Of a stretch of 64,000 bases of DNA, positions 8,538 through 19,942 are shown one piece after another (the first letter of the stretch is position 1; each line of letters starts with the position of its first letter). The position numbers and the translations under genes were made by a program. The notes below the pieces were generated by a model. That model was not told the origin of the DNA. It searched no databases and saw only the letters and a list, made by a program, of their open reading frames with translations. The stretch is taken from assembly GCF_008632335.1 (NCBI RefSeq), contig NZ_VWXX01000009.1, forward strand, positions 34,287 to 98,286. Reading direction: 5' to 3'. The stretch is from Thiohalocapsa marina. GTDB taxonomy: Bacteria > Pseudomonadota > Gammaproteobacteria > Chromatiales > Chromatiaceae.

Positions 8538-8707
8538 TCGGTGCATCTATCCGGCCCGGCTGATCGCCGCGCGGGCGCGGGCGTTTCAGTAGCGGGATCG
8601 AGGTGCCTGAGTCACCCACAGGCAACTTGCCGATCAGTGCCTGCCTGCTTCATCATGAGCGGAGCCGCTTGTTTGCCATCAGAACTCGAATCAGGAGTCC
8701 AGTCCCC

Positions 8708-8992
8708 GTGATTACAGCCATCATTCTGATCAACGCCGAACGCACCAAGGTGAACGAAGTCGCGGAGCGTCTCGCCGATATGCCTGAGATCTCGGAGGTC
8801 TTTTCGGTCAGTGGCAATTATGACGTGGTAGCTGTGGCGCGCGTGGCCTACAACGACGCGCTCGCCGAGCTGGTCACGAACTGCCTGCAGAAGATCGAGG
8901 GTATCGAGCAGACGAACACGATGCTCGCCTTCAAGGCGTACTCGCGCCATGACCTGGAGGCCATGTTCTCCCTGGGAGGCACCGAGGATTAG
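8708..8992 (+). CDS. Stand-alone Lrp/AsnC ligand-binding (RAM) domain protein
   Basis: 94 residues consisting only of the alpha/beta RAM domain of Lrp/AsnC regulators, with no helix-turn-helix. The segment VSGNYDVVAVARV matches the core. Such single-domain proteins form oligomers and bind amino acids; they may modulate full-length Lrp proteins. The start is GTG at 8708, with AGGAG ten bases upstream. It stands alone between the DUF1810 pseudogene and a dispersed repeat. Confidence 0.85.
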   Translation: MITAIILINAERTKVNEVAERLADMPEISEVFSVSGNYDVVAVARVAYNDALAELVTNCLQKIEGIEQTNTMLAFKAYSRHDLEAMFSLGGTED

Positions 8993-8998
8993 GGAAAC

Positions 8999-9137
8999 GC
9001 TGATTGATTCAGCATTTCCCGTGCGGGGCAGGATGCCCCGCCATATTCAGTGGCAGAAGCCACTGAATATGAAGCGATGCGGAAACCGCGTTTTCGAATC
9101 GCGTGCCGATCTTTGGCCAGGAGGCCAATAAATCAGC
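8999..9137 (+). repeat. MITE-like dispersed repeat, fullest copy
   Basis: About 139 bp bounded by GCTGATTGATT on the left and its near-complement AATAAATCAGC on the right. Inside are three hairpins: an 8-bp stem GCGGGGCA/TGCCCCGC with a GGA loop (9023-9041), a perfect 12-bp stem starting ATATTCAGTGGC with an AGAA loop (9043-9070), and TTGGCC/GGCCAA with an AGGA loop (9113-9128). Related copies or fragments occur at 7749, 53984, 61506 and 63202. No coding capacity is evident. Confidence 0.8.
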
Positions 9138-9228
9138 GCCTCCTTAGCGGCGCTCGCCGCTGACGAGGCATCCCGGATGAGGCCACATCACCGTCCAGCC
9201 CCCTGCCACAGCTGCCCGAATGCCGTGA

Positions 9229-10299
9229 TCAGGCCGCCGGGTGATACGGGCGGCTGAGTTCATGCACGGCCTGCACCAGCGCGGCGGCATGCTCCGGGTC
9301 GACGTCCGGATGGATGCCGTGGCCCAGGTTGAACACATGGCCGCTACCGGCGCCATAGCTGGCAAGCACCCGGCCCACCTCGCGGCGGATGCGCTCCGGC
9401 GAGGCGTACAGCGCACAGGGGTCCAGGTTGCCCTGCAGGGCCACCTTGTCGGCGACCATGCGCCGGGCGTCCGACAGGTCGGTGGTCCAGTCCACGCCCA
9501 GGGCATCGCAGCCGGTCTCGGCCATGCGGTCGAGCCATTGGCCGCCGCCCTTGGTGAACAGGATCACTGGCACGCGACGGCCGTCGGCCTCGCGCGTCAG
9601 CCCGTCGACGATGCGCTCCATGTAGCGCAGCGAGAATTCGCGATAGTCGCCGGGGGTGAGCACGCCGCCCCAGGTGTCGAAGATCATGGCCGCTTGCGCA
9701 CCGTTGGCGATCTGCGCGTTGAGATAGGCGGTGACGGTATCCGCCACCTTGCCCAGCAGGCTGTGCATCAGGTCCGGCCGGTCGAACAGCATGCCCTTGC
9801 TGCGGGCGTAGTTCTTGGTGCCGCCGCCTTCCACCATGTAGGTGGCCAGGGTCCAGGGGCTGCCGGAGAAGCCGATCAGCGGCACCCGGCCGCCGAGTTC
9901 CTTGCGGATCAGCGCCACGGCATCCATGACATAGCCCAGGTCCGACTGCATGTCCGGCATGCCGATGCGCTCGACATCCGCGGCGCTGCGCACCGGGCGC
10001 TCGAAGTGCGGCCCTTCCCCCTCGGCGAAGTACAGTCCAAGGCCCATGGCATCGGGCACCGTGAGGATGTCGGAGAACAGGATGGCGGCGTCCAGCGGGA
10101 AGCGATCAAGGGGCTGCAGCGTGACCTCGCAGGCCAGTTCCGGGTTGCGGCACAGGTCCATGAAACTGCCGGCCCTGGCACGGGTCTCGCGGTACTCGGG
10201 CAGGTAGCGGCCCGCTTGCCGCATCATCCAGACTGGGGTGTAGTCGACGGGCTCGCGCATCAGCGCGCGCAGGAAGGTATCGTTCTTGAGTTCGGTCAC
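9229..10299 (-). CDS. hemE: Uroporphyrinogen decarboxylase
   Basis: 356 residues, normal length. It contains the N-terminal [16 protein letters not shown] signature, the second signature [17 protein letters not shown], and the C-terminal NLGHGIHPD. It decarboxylates the four acetate side chains of uroporphyrinogen III to give coproporphyrinogen III in heme synthesis. The start is taken as GTG at 10299 ([13 protein letters not shown]), which matches the family N-terminus; no strong ribosome site is visible. The upstream region is filled with repeats. Confidence 0.95.
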   Translation of the reverse strand: MTELKNDTFLRALMREPVDYTPVWMMRQAGRYLPEYRETRARAGSFMDLCRNPELACEVTLQPLDRFPLDAAILFSDILTVPDAMGLGLYFAEGEGPHFERPVRSAADVERIGMPDMQSDLGYVMDAVALIRKELGGRVPLIGFSGSPWTLATYMVEGGGTKNYARSKGMLFDRPDLMHSLLGKVADTVTAYLNAQIANGAQAAMIFDTWGGVLTPGDYREFSLRYMERIVDGLTREADGRRVPVILFTKGGGQWLDRMAETGCDALGVDWTTDLSDARRMVADKVALQGNLDPCALYASPERIRREVGRVLASYGAGSGHVFNLGHGIHPDVDPEHAAALVQAVHELSRPYHPAA

Positions 10300-10489
10300 G
10301 AGGGGGATTCCGCTGCGTTGGAGGTGGGACGTTGCCAATCGGACCGAAAAGAATACTACAGACCAGGTGGCGACGGACGAAGTTTGAAGTCCGAAGGCTC
10401 GGGCCGGGTGGCCGAAGTGTGAAGTGTGAAGTGTGGAGTGTGAAGGCTCGGGCTGGGGGCTGGGGGCTGGGGGCTTCAGGTTCTGGAGG
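10300..10489. repeat. Intergenic region with heptamer tandem tracts
   Basis: Between hemE and the left arm of a long inverted repeat. Bases 10414-10444 are four copies of GAAGTGT (one with a G variant). Bases 10449-10475 are about three to four copies of GGGCTGG. No gene is seen. Confidence 0.8.
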
Positions 10490-10765
10490 TCGGTCTGCCG
10501 GGCTGGGTAGCGGCGGTCGGGGGACGCCGTGAATCCGTCCCTGGAGGCTTGACGATCGCGTCCTGCGATCGACACCCCCGACCGCCGCCACCCAGCCCGG
10601 CAGCCCTGCGCAACCCTCTGCTGGTGGCGCTGGATTGTCGCTGACGGCTGGAGGCTGGAGGCTGGAGGCTGGCGGCTGGCGGCTGGCGGCTGGCGGCTAC
10701 AGTAAAGAATCCTGTCCTGCCTCTGCGTTCTCCGCGCCTCCGTGGTTAATCGAGCCGCGTCCGTT
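10490..10765. repeat. Left arm of a long inverted repeat pair (partner 25085-25343)
   Basis: Three parts. Bases 10490-10612 are a unit with internal symmetry (flanks like TGCCGGGCTGGG and CCCAGCCCGGCA, centre CGATCGCGTCCTGCGATCG). Bases 10645-10697 are a heptamer tract (GGCTGGA then GGCTGGC). Bases 10695-10762 run from TACAGTAAAGAATCCTGTCC to GCCGCGTCC. All three recur on the opposite strand, in mirrored order, at 25085-25343. The rest of the gap to uvrD (10766-10829) is variable sequence. Confidence 0.85.
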
Positions 10766-10829
10766 GGCGATCGGTTATCGGCTGGCGGCTGGCGGCTTCG
10801 GCGGCCCGAACATGCGATACAATCCCCGC

Positions 10830-13043
10830 ATGGACGACGTTTCCCACATTCTCGACCCCCTGAACGCGCCCCAGCGCGACGCCGTGACGGCGGAATCCGG
10901 CAACCGGCTGGTGCTGGCCGGCGCCGGCTCCGGCAAGACCCGCGTGCTGGTGCATCGCATCGCCTGGCTGATCCAGAAGGAGCAGGCCCAACCCTGGTCG
11001 CTGCTGGCGGTGACCTTCACCAACAAGGCCGCCCGCGAGATGAAGACCCGCATCGAGGAGATGCTGGGCAGCCCCATTGGCGGCATGTGGGTGGGTACCT
11101 TCCACGGCCTGGCGCACCGGTTCCTGCGCGCCCACTGGCAGGACGCCGGACTGCCGCAGCAGTTCCAGATCCTGGACGGCGACGACCAGTTCCGGCTGGT
11201 GCGCCGTACCCTCAAGGCGCTGGAACTGGACGAGGCCCGCTGGCCCCCGCGCCAGGTGCAGGGGTTCATCAACCGGCAGAAGGACGAGGGCCGGCGCCCC
11301 GAGCACATCGACACCGCCGGCGACTTCTACCTGCAGCAGATGGTGGCGCTGTACCGGGCCTACGAGCAGGCCTGCCAGCGCGGCGGCGCGGTGGACTTCG
11401 CCGAACTGCTGCTGCGCGCCCACGAGGTGCTGCGCGACCGCCCGGACATCCTGCACCACTACAGCCAGCGCTTTCGCCACATCCTGGTAGACGAGTTCCA
11501 GGACACCAACGCCATCCAGTACGCCTGGCTGCGGCTGCTGTCCGGCGGCAACGACAACCTGTTCCTGGTCGGCGACGACGACCAGTCCATCTACGGCTGG
11601 CGCGGTGCCAAGGTGGAGAACATCCAGAGCTTTCAGCGCGACTACCCCAACACCGAGGTGGTGCGGCTGGAGCAGAACTATCGCTCCACCGGCAACATCC
11701 TCGGCGCGGCCAACGCCCTGATCGCCAACAACCCTGTGCGTCTGGGCAAGAACCTGTGGACCGACGGCAGCGCCGGCGAGCCCATTCGCCGCTATGCCGC
11801 CTTCAACGAGGTGGACGAGGCCCGCTTCGTGGTCGAGCGCATTCGCCGCTTCTGCCAGGACGAGGGCCTGCTCCGCGCCGACTGCGCCATCCTCTACCGC
11901 ACCACGGCGCAGTCGCGGCTGTTCGAAGAGGCCCTGATCCAGGCGGCCATCCCGTACCGGGTCTACGGTGGTCTGCGCTTCTTCGAGCGCGCCGAGATCA
12001 AGGACACCCTGGCCTATCTGCGCCTGCTGGCGCACCCGGACGACGACACCGCGTTCGAGCGCGTGGTCAACCTGCCCGCCCGCGGCATCGGCCCGCGCAC
12101 CGTCGACCTGCTGCGTGCGCAGGCGCGCGAGCGCGGGGTCAGCCTGTGGCAGGCCGCGCTGGAGGCGGTTTCAACCGCCATGCTGCCGGCCCGTGCCACC
12201 AGCGCGCTGGGCCGTTTCATCGACCTGGTGCGCAGCCTGGAGCGCGACCCGGAGCGCGACGACGACACCGCGCTGCCAGACCTGATCCAGGACGTGATCG
12301 AGGCCAGCGGCCTGCCCGCCCATTACGAAAAGGAAAAGGACGGCCGCGGCGTCGACCGGCTGGAGAACCTGGAGCAGCTGGTGGAGGCCGCCCGGCGCTT
12401 CGCCGGCGAGGCCAGCGAGGACGAAGGCGACCTGCTGGCAAGCTTTCTGGCCCATGCCGCGCTTGAGGCGGGCGAGGCCCAGGCGGACGGCAGCACCGAC
12501 AGCGTGCAGCTGATGACGCTGCACAGCGCCAAGGGGCTGGAGTTTCCAGTGGTGTTCATCACCGGCGTGGAAGAGGGCCTGTTCCCACACAGCATGTCCG
12601 CGGACGATCCGGATCGGCTGCAGGAAGAGCGGCGCCTGTGCTACGTCGGCATGACTCGCGCCAAGGAGCAGCTCTACCTCACCCACGCCGAGAGTCGCCG
12701 TCTGCACGGGCGTGAAGAATATCCGATGCCGTCGCGCTTCCTGCGCGAACTCCCGCCAGAACTGCTGGAGGAGGTTCGCGGCGGCGGTCTTTCTCGCCCC
12801 AGCCCCCGGGGCCGCTCCGGCTACGGCTCCGGCCCGGGCGCGTCGGCCCGGGGTCCCGCGGCCGGCGGTCCGGCCGCCGGCGGATTCCATCTCGGCCAGC
12901 ACGTGGTGCATCCCAAGTTCGGCCCAGGGGTGGTGCTGAACAGCGAGGGCAGCGGCGCCAGCGCCCGCATCCAGGTCAATTTCGAGGCCGTCGGCGCCAA
13001 GTGGCTGGTGCTGGCCTATGCGCGCCTGGAGCCCCAGGGCTGA
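10830..13043 (+). CDS. uvrD: DNA helicase II
   Basis: 737 residues. Walker A is [14 protein letters not shown], motif Ia [11 protein letters not shown], motif [10 protein letters not shown], motif [16 protein letters not shown], motif IV EQNYRST, motif [15 protein letters not shown] and motif [17 protein letters not shown]. The C-terminal [13 protein letters not shown] domain, which binds RNA polymerase, is present. It unwinds DNA in nucleotide excision and mismatch repair. ATG 10830 gives [12 protein letters not shown], collinear with E. coli MDVSYLLDSLN; the upstream ATG at 10812 would add six residues. The linker before the C-terminal domain is Gly/Pro/Ala-rich. Confidence 0.95.
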   Translation: MDDVSHILDPLNAPQRDAVTAESGNRLVLAGAGSGKTRVLVHRIAWLIQKEQAQPWSLLAVTFTNKAAREMKTRIEEMLGSPIGGMWVGTFHGLAHRFLRAHWQDAGLPQQFQILDGDDQFRLVRRTLKALELDEARWPPRQVQGFINRQKDEGRRPEHIDTAGDFYLQQMVALYRAYEQACQRGGAVDFAELLLRAHEVLRDRPDILHHYSQRFRHILVDEFQDTNAIQYAWLRLLSGGNDNLFLVGDDDQSIYGWRGAKVENIQSFQRDYPNTEVVRLEQNYRSTGNILGAANALIANNPVRLGKNLWTDGSAGEPIRRYAAFNEVDEARFVVERIRRFCQDEGLLRADCAILYRTTAQSRLFEEALIQAAIPYRVYGGLRFFERAEIKDTLAYLRLLAHPDDDTAFERVVNLPARGIGPRTVDLLRAQARERGVSLWQAALEAVSTAMLPARATSALGRFIDLVRSLERDPERDDDTALPDLIQDVIEASGLPAHYEKEKDGRGVDRLENLEQLVEAARRFAGEASEDEGDLLASFLAHAALEAGEAQADGSTDSVQLMTLHSAKGLEFPVVFITGVEEGLFPHSMSADDPDRLQEERRLCYVGMTRAKEQLYLTHAESRRLHGREEYPMPSRFLRELPPELLEEVRGGGLSRPSPRGRSGYGSGPGASARGPAAGGPAAGGFHLGQHVVHPKFGPGVVLNSEGSGASARIQVNFEAVGAKWLVLAYARLEPQG

Positions 13044-13062
13044 CACACAGCCGACGCCGCCC

Positions 13063-13371
13063 ATGCGCAACCGCACGCTGTTTACGCTGACGCTGCTGCT
13101 GGTGCTCGGCTGGACCCTGACCGAACTGCTGCTGCGCCAGTTCGCCGGCCCCCTGCCCGGCGGCCTGCGTCTGCCGGGGCTGGTGATCGCTATCGTCTCC
13201 ACCCCCTGGTCGCTGTTGGCGCTGGAATTCTTCCGCGCCACCGACAGCCTGCCCGCACAGGTGCTCCGGGACCTCGGATTCATCCTGGTCATGGCCTTCG
13301 GCACCGCCTTCAACGTCGTGCTGCTGAATTCCCTGCTCGGCTGGGCCCTGGACCGGGTACGCCGACGCTGA
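13063..13371 (+). CDS. Small membrane protein of unknown function
   Basis: 102 residues with three probable transmembrane segments (around residues 6-24, 38-58 and 72-95) and a basic C-terminus (DRVRRR). It begins 19 bases after uvrD and is in the same orientation, so it is probably co-transcribed. No recognisable domain or catalytic motif. The start at 13063 gives MRNRTLFTL, a normal membrane-protein N-terminus. Confidence 0.6.
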   Translation: MRNRTLFTLTLLLVLGWTLTELLLRQFAGPLPGGLRLPGLVIAIVSTPWSLLALEFFRATDSLPAQVLRDLGFILVMAFGTAFNVVLLNSLLGWALDRVRRR

Positions 13372-13453
13372 ACCGATCCGGATGGAACAGGGGCCGAAAC
13401 ATCGACCGGATCATCGAACAGCACATGGGTCGGCACATCGAACGCCGCAGACC

Positions 13454-14719
13454 ATGAGCGCCCGGGTCAGACATTTCGTCGACGGCGCGCCCCCGCTCGC
13501 ACTCTACGTGCATGTGCCCTGGTGCGTGCGCAAGTGCCCTTATTGCGACTTCAACTCCCATGCGTTGCGCACGGACATCCCCGAAGCGCGTTACATCGAC
13601 GCGCTGCTCGCGGACCTGGACGGGCAACTGGACGCGCAACGGGACGCGCAACGGGACGCGCCATCGGCGGGCGCCGCCGCCAACCGGCCGCTGGTGTCGA
13701 TCTTCATCGGCGGCGGCACCCCGAGCCTGCTGTCCGGCGCGGCGGTGCAACGGCTGCTGCACGGCATCCGGCAACGCTGTGCGCTTGCCGATGACGCCGA
13801 GATCACGCTGGAGGCCAACCCCGGCGCCATCGACGCCGGCCATTTCGAGGGCTATGTCCGCGCCGGCGTCAACCGCCTGTCCATCGGCGTGCAGAGCCTG
13901 CACGCGGCGCATCTGGCGCGCCTGGGCCGCATCCACACGCCGGCGCAGGCCCTGGCCGCGGTGAAAACGGCCCGGGCGGCGGGCATCGACAACCTGAACC
14001 TGGACCTGATGTTCGCACTGCCGACGCAGACCCTGGCACAGGCCCGCGAAGACCTGCAGCGGCTGCTGGCGCTGGAACCGGAGCATGTGTCCTACTACCA
14101 GCTGACGCTGGAGCCGAATACCGCCTTCGCCCGGCAGCCGCCGGCCCTGCCGGACCACGAGCTCGCCTGCGACATGCAGGAGCAGGGCCTGGAACGGCTG
14201 GCGCAGGCCGGCTTCCGGCGCTATGAGGTCTCCGCCTTCAGCCGGCCCGGACGACGCTGCCGGCACAACCTCAACTACTGGCGTTTCGGCGACTACCTGG
14301 GCATCGGCGCCGGCGCCCACGGCAAGCTCAGCGACCCATCCAGCGGCCGGGTGGAACGCCGCACCCGCCCGCGCCACCCCAACGCCTATCTCGACGCGTT
14401 GGCGCCGTCGATGCCATCCCTGAGCGGACGGCCGTCGACAGGACAGCCGACAGCCTGTCTGACATGCTCCCCGACAGCGTCCCGCCCGCTGGATGACGCC
14501 GACCTGATCCTGGAGTTCGCCCTCAACGCCCTGCGCCTGACCGACGGCGTCGAAGCCGCCGTCTTCCAGCGCCACACCGGCCTCCGGCCGGAACGGCTCG
14601 ACGCCATCCTCCAGCAGGCCCGCCGCGACGGCCTGCTGCAACCCGACGACGCGCGCATCGCACCCACGGAGCTGGGGCAGCGCTTCCTCAACGATCTGAT
14701 CTGCCGTTTCACCGTCTGA
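13454..14719 (+). CDS. hemW: Radical SAM heme chaperone HemW (oxygen-independent coproporphyrinogen oxidase-like)
   Basis: 421 residues. The N-terminus has LYVHVPWCVRKCPYCDFNSH with the CX3CX2C radical-SAM cluster motif, then GGGTPSLL and the HemN-like C-terminal domain. It lacks the extra N-terminal substrate residues of true HemN and is of HemW length, so heme insertion into respiratory enzymes is the more likely role. The start at 13454 places the motif at the usual distance; no good ribosome site is seen. A small in-frame repeat (DAQRDAQRDAP) at 13620-13660 and a Ser/Thr/Pro-rich stretch near residue 325-345 are insertions in otherwise conserved regions. Confidence 0.9.
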   Translation: MSARVRHFVDGAPPLALYVHVPWCVRKCPYCDFNSHALRTDIPEARYIDALLADLDGQLDAQRDAQRDAPSAGAAANRPLVSIFIGGGTPSLLSGAAVQRLLHGIRQRCALADDAEITLEANPGAIDAGHFEGYVRAGVNRLSIGVQSLHAAHLARLGRIHTPAQALAAVKTARAAGIDNLNLDLMFALPTQTLAQAREDLQRLLALEPEHVSYYQLTLEPNTAFARQPPALPDHELACDMQEQGLERLAQAGFRRYEVSAFSRPGRRCRHNLNYWRFGDYLGIGAGAHGKLSDPSSGRVERRTRPRHPNAYLDALAPSMPSLSGRPSTGQPTACLTCSPTASRPLDDADLILEFALNALRLTDGVEAAVFQRHTGLRPERLDAILQQARRDGLLQPDDARIAPTELGQRFLNDLICRFTV

Positions 14720-14848
14720 CCCGGATGTGAAGGCCACGTAGACCGCCAAACGATCCGTCGCAGCCCTTGCGGTCTGTTGGCGTATGCGCTATTGTGCCGT
14801 GTTTCCTGCTGATTATCGTCCCGCCACGTTGCGGAAGAGGACCTGAAG

Positions 14849-15049
14849 ATGAAAGAGGGAATCCATCCCCAGTACGGCGATGTGAAGGTCGTTTGCAGCT
14901 GCGGCAACGAATTCACCACCCGCTCCACCCTCGGCAGTGACCTGCACGTGGAAGTCTGCTCTGCCTGCCACCCGTTCTACACCGGCAAGCAGAAGATTGT
15001 CGACTCCGGTGGCCGGGTCGATCGCTTCCGTCGCCGCTACGGCCGATGA
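14849..15049 (+). CDS. rpmE: 50S ribosomal protein L31, zinc-binding type
   Basis: 66 residues, [20 protein letters not shown]. Four cysteines (two in CSC, two in CSAC) form the zinc site of the C+ L31 type. A purine-rich AGAGGA precedes the ATG by a few bases. It is transcribed alone, with a 129-base gap from hemW. Confidence 0.97.
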   Translation: MKEGIHPQYGDVKVVCSCGNEFTTRSTLGSDLHVEVCSACHPFYTGKQKIVDSGGRVDRFRRRYGR

Positions 15050-15501
15050 CCATCAGCGCGGCGGGGTGGCGCCCGGACGCCCCCGCCAGCGCCTGCCCGG
15101 CCTGACTCGCCCCCCAGCACTTCCCCCTGGCCCTCCCCCCCTAGCACTCTCCCCCTGGCGCCCTACCTCATGACGGCCCGTTCCTGACGCGCCCGGCCTG
15201 CCCTCTTCTGGCCTGCCCCTGACTGACGCCGCCCCATAAGACCTCGGTCACTGCCGAGATTGCCGATATCCCACCCGTGAAGGCCTCTGTTCGCTACAGA
15301 GACCGGATATCCCTCCGTCAGCAAATACTGCAAATTGCGTTCCGTACGCTTGCCGTCAGGGTGAAATACGGAAATACTGCGCGCCAGTACCACGCCCCAC
15401 CGCGATCCGGCATCGACCGGATGCACGCCCGAGACCCGGATGCCCGGGTTCCATCCGGGGTGCGGGCGGCACCTGACCGGAAGCAGCCGAGCGATCCCAC
15501 C
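15050..15501. other. Intergenic region, pyrimidine-rich
   Basis: 452 bases between rpmE and the malic enzyme gene. The left half is C-rich with two similar stretches (CCCCAGCACTTCCCCCTGG and CCTAGCACTCTCCCCCTGG), an imperfect local duplication. A weak 6-bp hairpin (CTCTGT/ACAGAG) lies at 15283-15299. A promoter for the malic enzyme is expected here, but none stands out. Confidence 0.5.
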
Positions 15502-16764
<1,263 letters not shown>

Positions 16765-16878
16765 GCCCGGCGCCTGCGTCCGGCACCAGCGTCCGGCACA
16801 GGCCCCGCGTGCGGCGCGGATGCCGGCGGCAGCCGGTATGCGTGCGCCGGCGCATCGATCACGAGTGGAGGAGTAACA

Positions 16879-17814
16879 ATGAACAAGATCAGTATCATCG
16901 GCGCCGGTCGCGTCGGCGAGACCACCGCCCAGATCCTGGCGGAAGAGGAACTGTGCCGGGAAGTGGCCCTGTACGACGTCCGCGAGGATGCCGCCGCCGG
17001 CATTGCTCTGGACATCTTCCAGACCGCGCCCTTCTTCGAGTTCGACTGCCGGCTGCGCGGCAGTCATGACCCCGCCGTCATCGCCGGCTCCGACCTGGTG
17101 GTTGTCACCGCCGGCTTTCCGCGCAAGCCCGGCATGTCGCGCTCCGACGTGCTGGCTGCCAATGTGCGCATCATCGACGAGGTCACCGACCACATCCTGG
17201 CCCATGCACCGGACGCCATCGTGCTGGTGGTCTCCAACCCCGTCGATACCCTGACCTACCGCATCGCCCAGCGCACCGGCTGGCCGCGGCAACGCGTCTT
17301 CGGCCAGGCCGGCGTGCTGGACGCCTCGCGCATGGCGGCGTTCATCGCCGAGGAGACCGGCTTCTCGGCGCTGGACATCACCACGCTGGTGCTGGGCGGC
17401 CATGGCGACACCATGGTGCCGATGCCCCGCTACTGCACCATCAACGGGGTACCGGTGAGCCATTTCATCGCCCCGGACCGGCTGGCGGCCATCATCGACC
17501 GCACCCGTCAGGGGGGCGCAGAGATCCTGGCCCTGCGCAAGAATTCCAGCGCCTACGATGCGCCGGCCGCCGCCGTCGCGGCCATGGTCGACGCCATCAG
17601 CAACAACCGTCGCCGCCTGATGCCGTGCGTAGCCATGCTGGACGGCGAATACGGCGAGCGCGACATCGCCATGGGCGTGCCCTGCGTGCTCGACGAACAG
17701 GGCCTGGCCCAGGTGGTGGAACTGGAGCTGAACGACGAAGAGCGCGCCAATTTCACTCAGTCCGCCGCCTCCGTCCGCGCCGACATCGGCCGACTCGCCG
17801 AGCTGGATCACTAA
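16879..17814 (+). CDS. mdh: Malate dehydrogenase (LDH-like, NAD-dependent)
   Basis: 311 residues of the LDH-like MDH class. The nucleotide-binding motif is IIGAGRVG; the substrate loop carries RKPGMSRSD; SNPVDTLTY follows; GGHGDTMVP holds the catalytic His. It interconverts malate and oxaloacetate in the TCA cycle. A very strong GGAGGAG ribosome site precedes ATG 16879. It is followed after 24 bases by gltA, so malate oxidation and citrate synthesis are co-expressed. Confidence 0.95.
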   Translation: MNKISIIGAGRVGETTAQILAEEELCREVALYDVREDAAAGIALDIFQTAPFFEFDCRLRGSHDPAVIAGSDLVVVTAGFPRKPGMSRSDVLAANVRIIDEVTDHILAHAPDAIVLVVSNPVDTLTYRIAQRTGWPRQRVFGQAGVLDASRMAAFIAEETGFSALDITTLVLGGHGDTMVPMPRYCTINGVPVSHFIAPDRLAAIIDRTRQGGAEILALRKNSSAYDAPAAAVAAMVDAISNNRRRLMPCVAMLDGEYGERDIAMGVPCVLDEQGLAQVVELELNDEERANFTQSAASVRADIGRLAELDH

Positions 17815-17838
17815 CCACCAAATCCGGGAGGAATGCCC

Positions 17839-19137
17839 ATGTCCAATCCCACCATTACCATCACCCGCGACACCGACGGCGCACGCTTCGAGTACCCCCT
17901 GAAACAGGGCAGCCTCGGCCCCGGCGCCGTGGACATCTCCACCCTGTACCGGGACGCTGGCTTTTTCACCTACGACCCCGGCTTCATGGCCACCGCAAGT
18001 TGCCACAGCGCCATCACCTACATCGATGGCGAGCAGGGCATCCTGCTCTATCGCGGCTATCCCATCGAACAGCTCGCCACCAAGGCCAGCTTCCTGGAGG
18101 TGGCCTACCTGCTGTTCTACGGCGAGTTGCCGACCAAGGCAGAACTGGCAGAGTTCGAGCGCGTCATCATGACGCACACCATGCTCAATGAGAACCTCAA
18201 GGACTTTCTCAACGGCTTCCACTACGACGCCCACCCCATGGCCATTCTGTGCGGCGTGGTCGCCTCGCTGTCCGCCTTCTATCACGACTCCATCGACGTC
18301 CACGACCCCCGCTATCGCGAGATCTCGGCCCACCGGCTGATCGCCAAGGTGCCCACCATCGCCGCCGCCGCATACAAGCACAACGTCGGCGAGCCGATCA
18401 TGTATCCGCGCAACGACCTGCGCTACGGCGCCAACTTCCTGCACATGATGTTCGCCACCCCGTGCGAGCACTACAAGCCGACCCTGCTGGCGGAGAAGGC
18501 CCTCAACCTGCTGTTCATCCTGCACGCCGACCACGAGCAGAACGCCAGCACCTCCACGGTGCGGCTGGCCGGCAGCTCCGGCGCCAACCCGTTTGCCTGC
18601 GTCGCCGCGGGCGTCGCATCCCTGTGGGGTCCGGCCCATGGCGGCGCCAACGAGGCGGTGCTGGACATGCTGACCGAGATCGGTGACGTGGCCAACGTGC
18701 CCAAGTACATCGAGAAGGCCAAGGACAAGGACGACGCCTTCCGGCTCATGGGCTTCGGCCACCGCGTCTACAAGAACTACGATCCGCGCGCCAAGATCAT
18801 CCGCGAGGTCTGCCACCAGCTGCTGGACGAGATGTCGGGCACGCTGGACAACCCGATGTTCGAGCTGGCCCTGAAACTGGAAGAGATCGCCACCAACGAC
18901 GACTACTTCGTCGAGCGCAAGCTGTACCCCAACGTGGACTTCTACTCCGGCATCATCTACAGCGCCCTTGGCATCCCGCGCAACATGTTCACGGTGATGT
19001 TCGCGGTTGCGCGCACCGTTGGCTGGGTGTCGCACTGGATGGAGATGATGAGCGACCCCAGCACCCGCATCGGGCGCCCGCGGCAGATCTATCATGGCCC
19101 GGCGGCACGGGACTACGTGCCGATCTCACAACGCTGA
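17839..19137 (+). CDS. gltA: Citrate synthase, hexameric type II
   Basis: 432 residues. The catalytic elements are [11 protein letters not shown] and [15 protein letters not shown]; a [15 protein letters not shown] block follows the family. It condenses oxaloacetate from Mdh with acetyl-CoA. ATG 17839 (MSNPTITI) is favoured over the in-frame ATG at 17833 because GGGAGGA lies seven bases before it. The last 12 bases overlap the 3' end of the convergent hypothetical gene. Confidence 0.95.
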   Translation: MSNPTITITRDTDGARFEYPLKQGSLGPGAVDISTLYRDAGFFTYDPGFMATASCHSAITYIDGEQGILLYRGYPIEQLATKASFLEVAYLLFYGELPTKAELAEFERVIMTHTMLNENLKDFLNGFHYDAHPMAILCGVVASLSAFYHDSIDVHDPRYREISAHRLIAKVPTIAAAAYKHNVGEPIMYPRNDLRYGANFLHMMFATPCEHYKPTLLAEKALNLLFILHADHEQNASTSTVRLAGSSGANPFACVAAGVASLWGPAHGGANEAVLDMLTEIGDVANVPKYIEKAKDKDDAFRLMGFGHRVYKNYDPRAKIIREVCHQLLDEMSGTLDNPMFELALKLEEIATNDDYFVERKLYPNVDFYSGIIYSALGIPRNMFTVMFAVARTVGWVSHWMEMMSDPSTRIGRPRQIYHGPAARDYVPISQR

Positions 19138-19821
19138 AGCCCCGGCCTCCAGCAGCGCGCGCACCTGCGCCGGCCCGGCGCCCCGCTCGGGCTGCTCGGA
19201 GACCGGGCTCAGGGGCGGGTTGCGGCGCGCCTGGGGCGGCAGCACCGCCAGACTCACCGGCACCTCGCCGGCGATGAACGTCAGCACCGGATGGGTCTGC
19301 TGCTCGCCGCCGGCATAGCGGAACGCCTCGTCGCTCTGGCGCCAGGGGATGTGCTGCTCAAGCAGTGACAGCACCACGTCCTCCGGCCGGTCGGCGAACA
19401 GCAGCAGATCGACCCCCTGCTCGCGGGTGGCAGTGCCGTCAAGGGCCGGGCCCACCAATCGCGGCTCGAAGGCCTCGAAGGCCTGCATCGCCGCCAGCGC
19501 CTGCCGTCGCAGCTCGGCCAGGTCCGCCGCATGGCCGGCGCCGTTGAACAGCCGCTGCTGCTGCAGCAAGGCCTGCTGGATCTCCGCATTGTCCGGCCAG
19601 CAGCGCCGGTTTCCCAGCCCCAGCCGGGCGGCAGCCTTGCGCCGGGCCCGATCCAGTTCCGCGCCGCCGGCATCCGCCAGCAGACGCGCCGCCTCGTAGG
19701 CGATGCGCTGCCGCTGCGCCTCACAGCCGTCACGCGGGGCGCCCTGGTCCGCCGTTGCGCGCCGTCCCGGATGACGCCCCGCGGTCTGGGTGGCCGATCG
19801 CCGGCCATTACGCCTTGGCAT
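19126..19821 (-). CDS. Conserved hypothetical protein, nucleotidyltransferase-like
   Basis: 231 residues. It starts with a basic tail (MPRRNGRRS), then [60 protein letters not shown] and [18 protein letters not shown]. It resembles an uncharacterised proteobacterial family sometimes compared with nucleotidyltransferases because of the GT-acidic segment, but no full catalytic motif can be confirmed here. GGAGG precedes ATG 19821. It is convergent with gltA and overlaps it by 12 bases, and divergent from pilM. Confidence 0.75.
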   Translation of the reverse strand: MPRRNGRRSATQTAGRHPGRRATADQGAPRDGCEAQRQRIAYEAARLLADAGGAELDRARRKAAARLGLGNRRCWPDNAEIQQALLQQQRLFNGAGHAADLAELRRQALAAMQAFEAFEPRLVGPALDGTATREQGVDLLLFADRPEDVVLSLLEQHIPWRQSDEAFRYAGGEQQTHPVLTFIAGEVPVSLAVLPPQARRNPPLSPVSEQPERGAGPAQVRALLEAGASAL

Positions 19822-19942
19822 CGTCTGTCCTCCTGCCTGAAAACCGCAAGGGTCTATGGTATACCCACCGCTGGACCCGGGTTCGGCATTCACAACCCCT
19901 TGCATCTATACTCGCAAGATCCCTTACCGGTGGTGGTCCGCC

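Noticed and set aside
10106..10591. Minus-strand open frame with a [10 protein letters not shown] segment
   Set aside because: It is a translation of the dispersed repeat unit at 10490-10612, a known source of false genes in such genomes, and overlaps hemE.
10414..10697. CRISPR array
   Set aside because: The repeats are contiguous 7-bp units without spacers, and no cas genes are near. The same applies to 25382-25520.
13454..14719. HemN (oxygen-independent coproporphyrinogen oxidase)
   Set aside because: Length and N-terminus fit HemW, the heme chaperone, rather than true HemN.
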